A stretch of 64,000 nt of DNA. Source: Dactylosporangium fulvum (GTDB lineage Bacteria > Actinomycetota > Actinomycetes > Mycobacteriales > Micromonosporaceae). The position numbers and the translations under genes were made by a program. This document shows, one piece after another, positions 17,096 through 25,889 of the stretch (position 1 is its first letter; the number at the start of each line of letters is the position of its first letter). The notes under the pieces are model-generated. The model had not been told where the DNA came from. It made no database searches and saw nothing but the letters and a program-made list of their open reading frames with translations. The stretch is taken from assembly GCF_025137375.1 (NCBI RefSeq), contig NZ_CP073720.1, forward strand, positions 3,496,501 to 3,560,500. The letters run 5' to 3'.

Positions 17096-17784
17096 CGGGC
17101 CGCCAGCCGGCCGTCGAGCAGGTCGACCACCCGCTCGCACTGGGCCGCGATGGCGGCGTCGTGCGTGCTCAGCACGATCGTGACGTGGTGCCGCTCGCGC
17201 AGGCCGAGCAGCAGGTCGAGGATCGCGCGGCCGGTGTGCGAGTCGAGGTTGCCGGTGGGCTCGTCGGCCAGCAGCAGGCGCGGGCGGTTGATGAGCGCGC
17301 GGGCGATAGCCACCCGCTGCTGCTGCCCGCCGGACAGCCGCGACGGCAGCGCGCTCTCCCGGCCGGCGAGCCCGACCGCGTCGAGCAGCTCGCGGGCCCG
17401 TTCGGTGCGGTCGAAGTCCAGGTTGCGGTAGGGCAGCACCGGCACGAGCACGTTGTCCAGCGCGGTCAGGGCCGGCAGCAGGTGGAAGCGCTGGAAGACG
17501 AAGCCGATCCCGCGCCGGTAGGCGGCCAGCTGGGAGCGGCTCGCGGAGGTCAGCTCCCGGCCGTCGACCGCGATCGAGCCCGAGTCGGCCCGCTCGATCG
17601 CCCCGATCAGGTGCAGCAGCGTCGACTTGCCGGAGCCCGACGGCCCGGTGAGCGCCGTCAGGCTGCCCGGCTCCAGGGTGAGGCTCACCCCGCCGACGGC
17701 GGCGAGGCGCTCCCCGTCGCCGAGGGGGAAGGTCTTCACCACGTCGCTGAGGACGACGCCCGCCCCGTCCGTGGCCGGCGTCAC
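17092..17784 (-). CDS. MacB/LolD-type ABC transporter ATPase
   Basis: The 230-residue protein is a single ABC domain with Walker A GPSGSGKST, Q-loop VFQRFHLLP, signature LSGGQQQR, Walker B LLLADEP, D-loop GNLDS and H-loop STHD. GTG 17784 overlaps the TGA of the upstream chimeric gene (GTGA). It would drive the large FtsX-like permease at 14039-16801, about 290 bp downstream on the same strand. The stretch between them holds only small frames. The transported molecule is unknown; export of a peptide or lipid is the usual role. Confidence 0.92.
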   Translation of the reverse strand: MTPATDGAGVVLSDVVKTFPLGDGERLAAVGGVSLTLEPGSLTALTGPSGSGKSTLLHLIGAIERADSGSIAVDGRELTSASRSQLAAYRRGIGFVFQRFHLLPALTALDNVLVPVLPYRNLDFDRTERARELLDAVGLAGRESALPSRLSGGQQQRVAIARALINRPRLLLADEPTGNLDSHTGRAILDLLLGLRERHHVTIVLSTHDAAIAAQCERVVDLLDGRLAAR

Positions 17785-18557
17785 GACGGGTACCCGATCG
17801 AGGCGGCCAGGCGGCGCAGGCGGCCGCCGGGCTCGACACCGAGCTCGCGGCTGAGGATCGTTCGGCAGCGCTCGTACGAGGCGATGGCCTCCATCGGCCG
17901 CTCCATTCGGATGAGTGCCAGCATGTGCAGTTCCCGTAGGCGGTCGCGGAAGGGGTGCTCGTCCAGCAGCGAGCCGAGCTGGTCGAGCGCCTCCCGGTGC
18001 CGGCCCAGCACGAGCTCGATCTCGGCCCGGTCCTCGGCCGCGGCGAGCCGGCGGTCGGCGAGGCGGGCCGCCGCGGCCCGGATCGCCGGCGCGGCGACGT
18101 CGGCGAACGCGGGCCCGCGCCACAGCGCCAGCGCGGCGGTGAGCAGCCGTACCGCCCCCGCCGGGTCCCGGGGCGCCCGGGCGGCGGCGTCGGACACCAG
18201 CCGGTCGAAGCCGTCGAGGTCGGTCCGCAGCGCCGGCCCGCGCAGCAGGTAGCCCGGGGCCCGGGTGACCAGGACGTCGGCCGGGCTCGCGCAGCCGGCC
18301 TCGGCGAGGGCCTTGCGCAGGGCGGTGGGCGCCAGCTGCAGTCCGGCGGCGAGGATCTCCAGCCCGATGGTCCCGACCGCGACGACCACCCGGAAGCGGA
18401 CGGGCACCCCGCCGAGGTCATGCACCGCGGCGACAAATCCGGCGAACGCCTCCCGGCCCCACACCTTCGCGCCCGCGGAGATCACGAACACCCCGGCGAT
18501 GAATATGTGCAGGCAGAGCGCCACGTAACCCACCCGGTCGTCTCCGTCCCGCGCCAT
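17781..18557 (-). CDS. Chimera: MauE/DoxX-like membrane segment joined to SARP BTAD domain
   Basis: The 258-residue frame joins unrelated pieces. Residues 8-72 (VALCLHIFIAGVFVISAGAK, then a WGREAFAGFVAAVHDLGGVP-type loop and another hydrophobic helix) look like the start of a MauE/DoxX membrane protein. From about residue 78 the sequence is a SARP activator: the end of its winged helix (ALRKALAEAG, LVTRAPGYLL) and a full BTAD helical domain to SRELGVEPGGRLRRLAASIG. The DNA-binding helices are missing, so it should not work as a SARP. An in-frame deletion fusing two neighbouring genes is the simplest explanation. It is coupled to the ATPase gene downstream. Confidence 0.7.
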   Translation of the reverse strand: MARDGDDRVGYVALCLHIFIAGVFVISAGAKVWGREAFAGFVAAVHDLGGVPVRFRVVVAVGTIGLEILAAGLQLAPTALRKALAEAGCASPADVLVTRAPGYLLRGPALRTDLDGFDRLVSDAAARAPRDPAGAVRLLTAALALWRGPAFADVAAPAIRAAAARLADRRLAAAEDRAEIELVLGRHREALDQLGSLLDEHPFRDRLRELHMLALIRMERPMEAIASYERCRTILSRELGVEPGGRLRRLAASIGYPS

Positions 18558-18894
18558 GCGCAGGCCACTGCCGATCTCCCGGGCCCCGCTCCGCGGCTCG
18601 ACCCTTCGTTGATTTCCGTCTTATGTCAAGACTTAAAAAAATAGAGCCTCCACCTATCCCTGGCATTTCGGACAATGGTCATCGCCAGTCCTGGGTCATT
18701 CCCTCAGGTCGACGGCGCGGCTGCCGATGGACGGGGCCGTGACGACACCGGACCTCCCGCCCTCCTGCGTCGGCTGGGAGCCCGCGACCGCGACCCCGGT
18801 TCCGGCCCCGGTCGCGGCGCCGGGCCGGTCGGCGGCGTAGGAGGGCGGGAGGCCCGGACGGCGGGGGCGCAGCGGGCGTCCTGGTCCGGGCGAG

Positions 18895-19069
18895 GCCGGC
18901 CGACCGTGGTGTCCAGCAACGGTAGAAGAAGGCGGTGGTGTTGCCGTAGGCCTCGTCCGCGGCAACACCACCGGGCCGGGACGTCCGCCTCAACCGCGGC
19001 GGTGATCACGTCAGCGGCCAGTTCGCAGCGGGTCGCGAACCCGACGATCACGCGGTGGCCGCCCCGCAT
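18895..19069 (-). pseudogene. IS701-like transposase fragment
   Basis: On the minus strand 19069-18968 reads RVIVGFATRCELAADVITAA then VEADVPARW, and a shifted frame continues GVAADEAYG. Together these match the catalytic-core segment of IS701-family transposases (a helix followed by the DEAYG block). A frameshift and loss of both ends show it is dead. The rest of 18558-19143 shows no other gene. Confidence 0.55.
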
Positions 19070-19143
19070 CCACCCGGCCCGACCAGCAACATCTCAAACG
19101 GCGGCTGCCGTACTAGCGCTTCGTTCGTGAGAACCGAGCCTGA

Positions 19144-19560
19144 CTACCAGTCGCGCCATGGACCGGTAATGTCGCCGGTGAGGAGGCCGTTGCGGCGGGC
19201 CAGTTCGTCGGCCTCGATGCCAGCCGCTCCCAGTACACGATCGATGTACTCGCAGAGCAGCTCTCGTTCGTCTGTCTCGTAGGCGGCCCCGTGGAATTGG
19301 TTGTTGACCGCGTTCAGAGCTCGAACGGTGCGCTCGACGACCTCGAGTACCTCCGCATCGGTAGCTGCCTCCCACCTGTGGTCGACAAGGCCAGCGACGT
19401 CCGCTTCGAACCCGTCAAGGACGGCATCGGTCGCTCGGATCATCTCGTCGGGCCACAACCTTGCTGACACCGCTTCCTCCGGCCCGATGACACCTGCGGC
19501 AAGGTCGGCAGCATCTCTTGCCACGTCTGCCCGCCATACGGCGGTCGGTCGATCAACCAC
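19144..19560 (-). CDS. Hypothetical protein, acidic, 138 residues
   Basis: An acidic, mostly helical protein of 138 residues ending RRNGLLTGDITGPWRDW. The segment VERTVRALNAVNNQFHGAAY and the helix LLCEYIDRVLGAAGIEADEL look like a conserved actinobacterial family of unknown function. No signal or membrane segment is visible. GTG 19560 may not be the native start: a transposase fragment ends just upstream (about 19598), so the N-terminus may have been cut by rearrangement. No function is proposed. Confidence 0.55.
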   Translation of the reverse strand: MVDRPTAVWRADVARDAADLAAGVIGPEEAVSARLWPDEMIRATDAVLDGFEADVAGLVDHRWEAATDAEVLEVVERTVRALNAVNNQFHGAAYETDERELLCEYIDRVLGAAGIEADELARRNGLLTGDITGPWRDW

Positions 19561-19589
19561 GTCACGAAGCGTATTGCCTGCGACCTTGA

Positions 19590-20162
19590 TGAGATGGCGT
19601 CGGATTCGCCCTCGTAGCCCAGGTCCCCGAGCGTTCGCAGCTCATCGCTGACCTTTGCGAGTACCGGAAGGATCTCCTCGTGGGTACGTACGGCCGTGGT
19701 GTCGTGCTCCCGGCCTGGACGCACCGGCGAGGTCCACAACGGCCAGCCGTCCGGGGCGGTGATGACCGGGACGTTGCCGCCATGGTTGTGGTGTTTGCCC
19801 GACCACCACGGGTCGACCCCGGGGGTAGGCCCGGGAGTGCGGCACCGGTCGGTCTCGATCAGGGTGCCGTCGATGTTGATGTGGCCGTAGCCGGCCATCT
19901 TCGCCGCCAGCAGCGCCGGCTCCAGTTGCGGGGTGCGGGCGGCCAGGACCGTGATGCCCTCATGCAGGTAGGCGTACGCGGTGGACTTGCCGATGGCGTT
20001 GTCGTGGGCCAGCTGCTTGACGCGGGTGCCGTCGAGGAACCAGCGGATGACCAGGACCGCCTGCTTGAAGCAGCCCAGGGCGCGACGGCCGGTACGGGTG
20101 CCGCGGCGGTGTCGTTCGTCGTGCAGCAGGGTGGAGACGAACAGCACGGTCTGCTCGCGCAC
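19590..20162 (-). pseudogene. IS5-family transposase, C-terminally truncated
   Basis: From GTG 20162 about 188 residues of an IS5-family (DDE_Tnp_4-like) transposase remain: the helical N-terminus with GTRTGRRALGCFKQAVLVIR and the HTH VKQLAHDNAIGKSTAYAYL, then NIDGTLIETDR (first Asp), PGREHDTTAV (second Asp) and GDLGYEGE (Glu region). Homology stops near 19598 and the frame runs into unrelated DNA. The last third is missing, so the element cannot transpose itself. It lies tail-on to the hypothetical gene at 19144. Confidence 0.8.
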
Positions 20163-20250
20163 GCTGAGTGAGTCAGGACCGTCATCACTCGGTGCTTCGC
20201 TTCGATCTGGCTTTGTTGGCAGGCTTTGACGTGAGCCTCTCGCGGCACAC

Positions 20251-21048
20251 TCACCCGGGTTTGCGGCCGGACCAGATGCCTGTTGTACGCCGCAGGACGC
20301 GGTCGTCGGCGGGAAGCTCCATTACACGATGGTGGAATTCGCGGCGGCGGTCTTCCGGCAGATCCTCGATGAATGCTCGGTAACCGTGGCTCAGCGCCCA
20401 TCGCCATAGCATCGCGTTGTCCGGGAACGCGATGGCGACCTCGGCGCGGTCCTTGTGGAGGTCCACGAAGCCCGCCTCCTCCAGTAAGTCGGCGGCGTCG
20501 ACCACTTGACCCATGCTTCCGTTCGGGTGCAGGTAGGCGGCGAACTCCTCGAACAGTGCGTCCAGGAGGCCGCCGAGTGAAGGTGTCTGGATGGTCGGGT
20601 TCTTACCGGGGCGGTGGCTGTTGCTCTGACGGGCGCTGCTACCAGTGAACGCGAACCGCCCGCCAGGTACCAAGACGCGATACGCTTCGGCAACTCCAGC
20701 CGCCGGATCGTCGAGGATGTGGATGACGAACGAGGAGGCGACGAGGTCGAAGCAGTCCGAAGGAAGTCTCAGGGCTTGAGCGTTCATGACGTGTGTGACT
20801 GCTGCGGGACAGTCCGCGGCGAGCCGCTCGATCATCGCCGGTGCCGCGTCGACGGCTGTCACGACACAGCCTCGCTCAAGGGCTGGCGCGGTTAGCGCAC
20901 CACGTCCAGCACCCAGATCAAGGAATCGGCAACCAGCCGGAGGGTCGAGGACGTCCATGATGGCTTCGCCATATTCGGCAAAGAATGGGGTTACCTGGTC
21001 ATAGTCGGCGGCGACGCGATCGAATAGCTTCCATGTCGATTCTTCCAT
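20251..21048 (-). CDS. Class I SAM-dependent methyltransferase
   Basis: The protein of about 265 residues has the Rossmann methyltransferase motifs: FLDLGAGRGALT (motif I, SAM glycine loop), VTAVDAAPAMIERL (acidic residue at the end of beta-2), DLVASSFVIHIL (motif IV region) and AYRVLVPGGRFAFTG (motif VI region). ATG 21048 gives the usual start MEESTWKLFDRVAADYD; ATG 21102 is an in-frame alternative, and neither has a good ribosome-binding site. It resembles the UbiE/Methyltransf_11 group acting on small molecules. The substrate is unknown. It is isolated among transposase remnants. Confidence 0.9.
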   Translation of the reverse strand: MEESTWKLFDRVAADYDQVTPFFAEYGEAIMDVLDPPAGCRFLDLGAGRGALTAPALERGCVVTAVDAAPAMIERLAADCPAAVTHVMNAQALRLPSDCFDLVASSFVIHILDDPAAGVAEAYRVLVPGGRFAFTGSSARQSNSHRPGKNPTIQTPSLGGLLDALFEEFAAYLHPNGSMGQVVDAADLLEEAGFVDLHKDRAEVAIAFPDNAMLWRWALSHGYRAFIEDLPEDRRREFHHRVMELPADDRVLRRTTGIWSGRKPG

Positions 21049-21233
21049 GGCGACGAATATCACGGTGATCCCGCGTCTGCGCAAACTGTTTTCCACGCTC
21101 ATGCGACTAGCAGTGCAACCGGTCCTGGGGATCGCGGCAGGGCTGCCGACATCCGCTATACCGCGTTCCGCTCGCGATCGAATGTGACCGCCGCTGGTCG
21201 CAGACTCGTGGAAAGTCCCGCACCGGTCGAGAG

Positions 21234-21470
21234 TTGGACGAGACAGGGCATGTCAAGCGCAGGACGAGCGCAGCGCTGCTGCGCACGTTGGTCCTGGTGC
21301 CCGTTCCCCGCGATCCGCGCGGCGTGGTCCACCCCCTCGCGAGCCTGCTCGCGGTCGCGATCGCCGCTGTGCTGGCCAGTGCCCGCTCGGTCGCCGCGAT
21401 CGCCCGAGCGCTCCGCGCCAACGCCAGAGACCCCCGCCGGCCGCTGCGGGTCCTCGGTGCCTACCGACGT
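21234..21470 (+). pseudogene. ISAs1-like transposase N-terminal remnant
   Basis: The frame reads LLRTLVLVPVPRDPRGVVHP then LASLLAVAIAAVLASARSVA, the conserved N-terminal segment of ISAs1-family transposases (DDE_Tnp_1-associated region), and then degenerates. The DDE domain is absent. Confidence 0.6.
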
Positions 21471-21606
21471 AGCGCAAAAGCGGTCAAATGCCTACCTTGC
21501 AAAGGCCCTGATAGCGCGGCATGCGCGAAGCATCCAGGTTCGGCAGAGCCGGCGCCCCAGAGGCATCCACCCCCCCGACCGGCTCACCGTCCTGCTACCC
21601 CGGCGG

Positions 21607-21795
21607 TCAGCGCGCGACCAGGGCGGGGTCGGGGTCGTCGCGCAGAGGGCCTTCGGCGCGCACGCCGGTGCGGGCGACGAGGGTGAACAGCACCCGGTCG
21701 GGCGGGTTCCGCTTCGGGACGACCGCGAGGACCTTCTCCACGGCCCGCGGAGTGGACGGCGGATCCGGCCCTTTTCCCTGCGCGGCGAGGTGGAG
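21607..21795 (-). pseudogene. Tyrosine recombinase (integrase) core fragment
   Basis: About 60 codons on the minus strand read TPRAVEKVLAVVPKRNPPDR then VLFTLVARTGVRAEG, matching the helix and the LxxxTGxRxxE region around the first catalytic Arg of phage-type integrases. The rest of the catalytic domain is gone. Confidence 0.5.
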
Positions 21796-21802
21796 CTGAC
21801 GA

Positions 21803-22393
21803 TCAGGGGTTGGATTGTGCGGAGACGGTGAGCTTTTTGGTGAGGTTGGGGTAGCCGACCACGGTGAGCAGGTACGTGTGGGTGGTCGTGCTCTTTGACT
21901 TGTCGCATGGGAATGCCAGCGTGAGCTCGCCGTTCGCATCGTACGTGCCGTAGAGACCCGGGCCGTCGACCGACACGGTCACCTTACTCGCACCGGTCAC
22001 AGACCATTCGATGGTGACATCCTTGCCGGGGCTGCTGTACGGCGCGTCCGAGGTGGGGACCACCGGGCAAGACGGCTTGGTGCGGACCTGGAACTTGGTG
22101 ATTCGTGGCCCGGTCGAGGACGACGTCGTCGTCGCGCTGGACTGGCCGTCATGTCCCTTTCCGCTGGCGGCGTTGCCGCTGGCGGCGTTGCCGGTGCCGC
22201 CGTTGCCGGTGCCGCCGATGTTGCCGTTTCCGCCGATGCCGGCGTCGTTCGAGTCGGACGGGGCCGGTGCGGCCGCCGGAACGGACGCGCCGGTTTTCGC
22301 GTTGGTGGAGGTGTGCGTGCAGCCCGCCAACGCGATCGTGGCGGCGCAGGCCGCGGCGATCCGGACGGCGTGCGGTACTGAATGGCTGGTCAT
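21803..22393 (-). CDS. Secreted lipoprotein with Ser/Gly linker and Ig-like domain
   Basis: The 196-residue protein has a signal peptide with lipobox ALAGC (Cys25), a low-complexity Gly/Asn/Ser linker (about 50-95) and a C-terminal domain of about 95 residues (ITKFQVRTKPSCPVVPTSDA, then KDVTIEWSVTGASKVTVSVD) that looks like an immunoglobulin-like beta sandwich. ATG 22393 gives the shortest good signal sequence. It is probably anchored on the outer face of the membrane; its role is unknown. It may have been cut off from former neighbours, since the flanks are degenerate. Confidence 0.75.
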   Translation of the reverse strand: MTSHSVPHAVRIAAACAATIALAGCTHTSTNAKTGASVPAAAPAPSDSNDAGIGGNGNIGGTGNGGTGNAASGNAASGKGHDGQSSATTTSSSTGPRITKFQVRTKPSCPVVPTSDAPYSSPGKDVTIEWSVTGASKVTVSVDGPGLYGTYDANGELTLAFPCDKSKSTTTHTYLLTVVGYPNLTKKLTVSAQSNP

Positions 22394-22576
22394 GCGTCGA
22401 CGGTAGGGGCCTTGAGGGTTCCGGCGAATCCTGCGTTCGTGCCGTCCGTCGAGGTTCTCCAGGAGTGAGTTGGCCGAGGAGGGCCTCGCCGCCGACGACT
22501 CGCCCACCGCCACGCGCAGCACGCGCTCGGCATCCGCACGGAGCTGGAACCGGAGCCGGGCCCGCCTGCCGCAGGC

Positions 22577-22871
22577 TCACAGGCCGGTGGGCTCGATCGC
22601 CAGTAGTTCAATCGCGGTCGTCGTGCCGTGGTCGCCGGGGCTGTCCAGGGTCCGCCGGTCGGCCAGCGCCTTCGCTGGTCGACCAGGCCGTTCAGGCCCG
22701 AGCCGCAGCGCCGCCCACGCCGTCGTCGGGGCCGTTATCGGTGTGCCGCCGCCGAGGCTTGACCCCTCCGTTGACCGATGCCTCCGACACCACGCAGTGC
22801 GCGGCGATCTCGACGGGTTCCGGCATGCGCGCGGCCACTCCACGTTTACGACGACCGGGGATGTCGGCCAT
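22577..22871 (-). pseudogene. Sensor kinase HATPase-domain remnant
   Basis: A strong ribosome-binding site (GGGGAGGAAACC) precedes ATG 22871 on the minus strand. The frame reads MPEPVEIAAHCVVSEAS, then a short stretch with DDGVGG, and after a frameshift ALADRRTLDSPGDHGTTTAI. In order these match the N-box, G1-box and G2 strand of NarL-partner histidine kinases (YCVVSEALTN, DDGVGG, LDSPxGxGT). The N-terminal sensor and His are absent. Downstream 22440-22545 may hold the start of its response regulator (RVLRVAVGESSA), but this is weaker. Confidence 0.4.
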
Positions 22872-22958
22872 GGTTTCCTCCCCATATCGACAGGTGTCGC
22901 GGGCGGGCGGAACCATTCTTGGCACGCGGCGAGGGCGGCGGGGGCCTGACGGCGATGC

Positions 22959-23002
22959 TTGTCAGATCAGCCGGACTTTGTCATGCCGGATCTGACAAAG
23001 TC
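22959..23002. promoter_or_regulatory. Inverted-repeat operator cluster before the aldo/keto reductase
   Basis: TTGTCAGATC (22959-22968) and GATCTGACAA (22989-22998) are perfect inverted repeats. Nested with them, ACTTTGTCA (22975-22983) and TGACAAAGT (22993-23001) are a second perfect pair. The arrangement looks like two overlapping sites for a dimeric TetR- or MarR-type repressor, about 130 bp before the reductase start. No such regulator gene is adjacent. Confidence 0.55.
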
Positions 23003-23132
23003 GGTAACGGTTGACGAAGTGCCGTGCCCGGGTTGCCGCGATTTCACCGCGCCGCCAACCATTGGCCCATACGGCGTCCGTGGTCCCGGGCGCCGATCCC
23101 GCACCCGTACAACCATCAGGACTGGTGACGAC

Positions 23133-23993
23133 ATGACCAACCTGCACCCCACCACATTCGACATCGCCGGTGAGTTCACCGTGAACAGGATCGGCTTCGG
23201 CGCCATGCGGCTCGCCGACGGTGACATCTGGGGCGGCCCCGCCGACCGGCCGGCCGCCGTGGCCGTCCTCCGGCGCGCCGTCGAACTCGGTGTCAACCTG
23301 ATCGACACCGCCGACGCCTATTCCCTCGGCGCCAACGAGGAGCTGATCGCCGAGGCGCTGCACCCGTACCGCGACGACCTCGTCATCATCACGAAGGCCG
23401 GGGTGTCACGTCCCAGCCCCTCACTGGAGGAGTGGATCCCGCTCGGCCGGCCCGAATATCTGCGGCAGCAGGCGGAGCTGAGCCTGCGCCGGCTGCGGCT
23501 GGAGCGCATCGACGTGTTCATGCTGCACCGTGTCGACCCGGCCGTACCGCTCGCGGACCAGATCGGCGCGCTGAAGCAACTGCAGGACGAGGGCAAGATC
23601 GCCGCGATCGGCCTGTCGGAGGTCGACGTCGCGCAGATCGAGGAGGCGTCGGCGATCGCGCCGATCACGGCCGTGCAGAACCTGTACAACCTCGGTGCCC
23701 GCCACCATGAGGCAGTCGTCGACCACTGTGAGAGCAACGGCATCGTATTCATACCGTTCTTCCCGATTGCGGTCGGCGAGCATGCGAAGAAGGCCGGCGG
23801 CCCAGTCGCCCGGGTCGCGAAGGAGGTCGGCGCCACCCCCGCCCAGGTCGCGCTCGCGTGGCTGTTGCACCGGTCGCCGGTGATCACCCCGATCCCCGGT
23901 ACCAGTTCCGTGGCGCACCTGGAGGAGAACGTCGCCGCCCAGCAGGTGCGGCTCGGCGACGCCGAACTCGCCGTCCTGGCCGAAGGGATCTGA
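23133..23993 (+). CDS. Aldo/keto reductase
   Basis: The 286-residue TIM-barrel NADPH oxidoreductase has the AKR catalytic tetrad: Asp58 and Tyr63 in IDTADAYS, Lys88 in ITKAG and His132 in MLHRVD. NADPH-binding elements lie near the C-terminus (PIPGTSSVAHLEENVAAQQV). ATG 23133 is chosen because the protein then starts at the usual family position; the frame is open upstream to 22959 but that part overlaps the operator. Members reduce aldehydes or ketones; the substrate is not predictable. Its 3' end is followed within six bases by a broken beta-lactamase-like gene, once probably its operon partner. Confidence 0.93.
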   Translation: MTNLHPTTFDIAGEFTVNRIGFGAMRLADGDIWGGPADRPAAVAVLRRAVELGVNLIDTADAYSLGANEELIAEALHPYRDDLVIITKAGVSRPSPSLEEWIPLGRPEYLRQQAELSLRRLRLERIDVFMLHRVDPAVPLADQIGALKQLQDEGKIAAIGLSEVDVAQIEEASAIAPITAVQNLYNLGARHHEAVVDHCESNGIVFIPFFPIAVGEHAKKAGGPVARVAKEVGATPAQVALAWLLHRSPVITPIPGTSSVAHLEENVAAQQVRLGDAELAVLAEGI

Positions 23994-23998
23994 GGGGG

Positions 23999-24245
23999 AT
24001 GGCCGTGGCACCGGCCGTGCACGGACGCGTCGCACCCGGCTACGAACCGATCCGCGAGGAGTTCGCGCGGAACCTGCGCGACCGCGACGAACTCGGCGCG
24101 GCGTCCGCGACGGTGATCTCGTCGTGGACCTGTGGGGCGGCACGGCGGACGCGGCCACAGGAGCGCTGTGGCAGCGCGACACGCTTCAGCTGATCTTCTC
24201 CGGCAGCAAGGGCATTGTCGTCACCGCGCTGATGGTGCTGGGCCC
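23999..24245 (+). pseudogene. Beta-lactamase-family serine hydrolase, N-terminal remnant
   Basis: ATG 23999 follows a GGGGG stretch just after the reductase stop. It reads VHGRVAPGYEPIREEFARNL, then a frameshift near 24110 leads to LVVDLWGGTADAATGALWQR then LIFSGSKGIVVTALMVL, where SGSK is the SxxK catalytic motif of class C-type beta-lactamase/esterase proteins. The frame is then lost. About 70 of 380 or more residues survive. Confidence 0.65.
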
Positions 24246-24348
24246 GGACGACAAGCGCGCGGGCTCGCTGCTGAAAGCGACCGCCGCGTCCTGCAGCGGG
24301 TGCGGTGAGATGGACGGTGGGCGCCTCGGTGAGCCACCGTCCAGCGTC

Positions 24349-25548
24349 TTACCGGGTCCCGGCGGTGCAGATCAGGGCCGGTTCCGCGGGCGCCGGCAAG
24401 CATGCCTCGCCCTCCAGGGACAGCTCGGCGATCGCATGAGCGAGCGACACCAGTGTCTTGTGATGGTGCCAGCCCTGGAACGTGCGACCCTCGAAGTCGA
24501 GCGCGCCCACCCGCGTCGACACGGCCGCGAACGAACCGTCGACCCGCTGGGTTAACCGGCTGAGCCCTAGCAGCGCATCAGTGTCGGCGTCGGTCATGTT
24601 CGTCAGCCACACCTGCGGCGAAGTGCTCGCGGCGGTGTTCCACTCGGCGACCATGACGTGGCGCGCCTGCCCGCCGCCGTCGGCCTGGTTGAGCGTCGGC
24701 GTCACCTGTAACCGCAACGCGAGCCGCTCGCCCTTGTCGCCAACCGGCTGTCGCAGCCCTTTCACCAGTTCGGCGAGTCGCTGGGCCGGCATCGCCTGGC
24801 CGCCGTAGCGGCCGACCGCCGGGTCGCCGGCCACCACCGGGGTGCCGCCGCGCAGCCGCAGGAGGTAGGGCACCTGGCGGCGGGTCAACCTGGGGATCAT
24901 CGCGGCGGTGTCGACGTCGCGGGCGTCCATCACGACGGGCCGGCGCAACCGGCCCATCGTCGCGACGGTGTCCGAGACGAGGCTGATCGCACACTCGGTA
25001 GGGCTGACGCAGTCGACGTGGTCGGGGATGCCGACCTTCCGTCGGCGGCCGTCGTCGGTGAGCCAGTCGCGCGGCAGGACCAGCCGCCAGTTGACCGGAC
25101 ACACGAGCTCGGGGCCGACCAGCCAGATGGCGAGCACGTGCTGATGGTTCACCGTCCGGCCAAGGCACGGCACGACGCTGTTGCGCACGCCGACGGAGTG
25201 CTCGCCGGATTTCTCCACGATACGCGGCTGTACGACCCACGCCCCGGCCGAGGCCGCGTCGTGCAGATAGCGGGTCAGCGCGGCCCGCACCGGCCGCCAG
25301 TCCCACGTCGACTTGCTGATGAAATGGTGCAGCCGTTGCTCGCCCGCCGAGCTTTCCGGCAGCGCCGCGACGCTCGCGATATTGCGAATCGTTTTCCGTC
25401 CCGGTGCGTGCAACAGGCCGCGGACGTACAACTCGCCGAGCGTCCGATGATCGGCTCGCGGAAGCGTGGCGAGCAGCGTGTTGCAGACCTCGCGAACACC
25501 GTCGTCGTAGACGGCTCCCGCGATGTCCTCCATATACGAGCTGGTCAC
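24349..25548 (-). CDS. IS701-family transposase, apparently intact
   Basis: The 399-residue protein has the layout of IS701-type DDE transposases: an N-terminal helical domain with VCNTLLATLPRADHRTLGEL and the segment HHFISKSTWDW, a catalytic core with VVMDARDVDTAAMI (Asp region) and YLLRLRGGTPV, and the C-terminal DFEGRTFQGWHHHKTLVSLA, which holds the final Glu. GTG 25548 follows GAGGT. No premature stop is seen. Clear terminal inverted repeats were not identified, so mobility is uncertain. The insertion probably separated the beta-lactamase and MFS fragments on either side. Confidence 0.8.
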   Translation of the reverse strand: MTSSYMEDIAGAVYDDGVREVCNTLLATLPRADHRTLGELYVRGLLHAPGRKTIRNIASVAALPESSAGEQRLHHFISKSTWDWRPVRAALTRYLHDAASAGAWVVQPRIVEKSGEHSVGVRNSVVPCLGRTVNHQHVLAIWLVGPELVCPVNWRLVLPRDWLTDDGRRRKVGIPDHVDCVSPTECAISLVSDTVATMGRLRRPVVMDARDVDTAAMIPRLTRRQVPYLLRLRGGTPVVAGDPAVGRYGGQAMPAQRLAELVKGLRQPVGDKGERLALRLQVTPTLNQADGGGQARHVMVAEWNTAASTSPQVWLTNMTDADTDALLGLSRLTQRVDGSFAAVSTRVGALDFEGRTFQGWHHHKTLVSLAHAIAELSLEGEACLPAPAEPALICTAGTR

Positions 25549-25889
25549 GTCGCGTACCTCCCGCGCGCCGCTGGGACACCCCGCCCGCCGGGTGAGGCGC
25601 GTCTAGGGCCATTAAACCCGCCGCCACGGGGCAAGTCGAACAGTTCTCAATTGTATCGATGTGAGGTTAGTCAATAATCGGGAATCGGAAACGCCTTGTA
25701 ACACGGTTTCATTCATTCGTTCTCGCGGGTGAGGCAGGGCTACTCCTCATTTCGATCAACCGCGCAAATCGTGGCCCGACGTGTTTGGAGCGAGCCAGAC
25801 CCACGGGCGGGATGCCCTCCACCCAGGAGATCGGGTGTCCATCGGCGCTCGATGGCGATGACGCGGGCGGCCGGAGGGCTGAGTCACGG

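Noticed and set aside
18624..18650. TTGACA upstream of the MauE-SARP chimera as a promoter
   Set aside because: No acceptable minus-10 hexamer at 16-19 bases on the minus strand.
24349..25548. Novel multidomain enzyme
   Set aside because: The full-length sequence fits an IS701-family transposase; no additional domain is seen.
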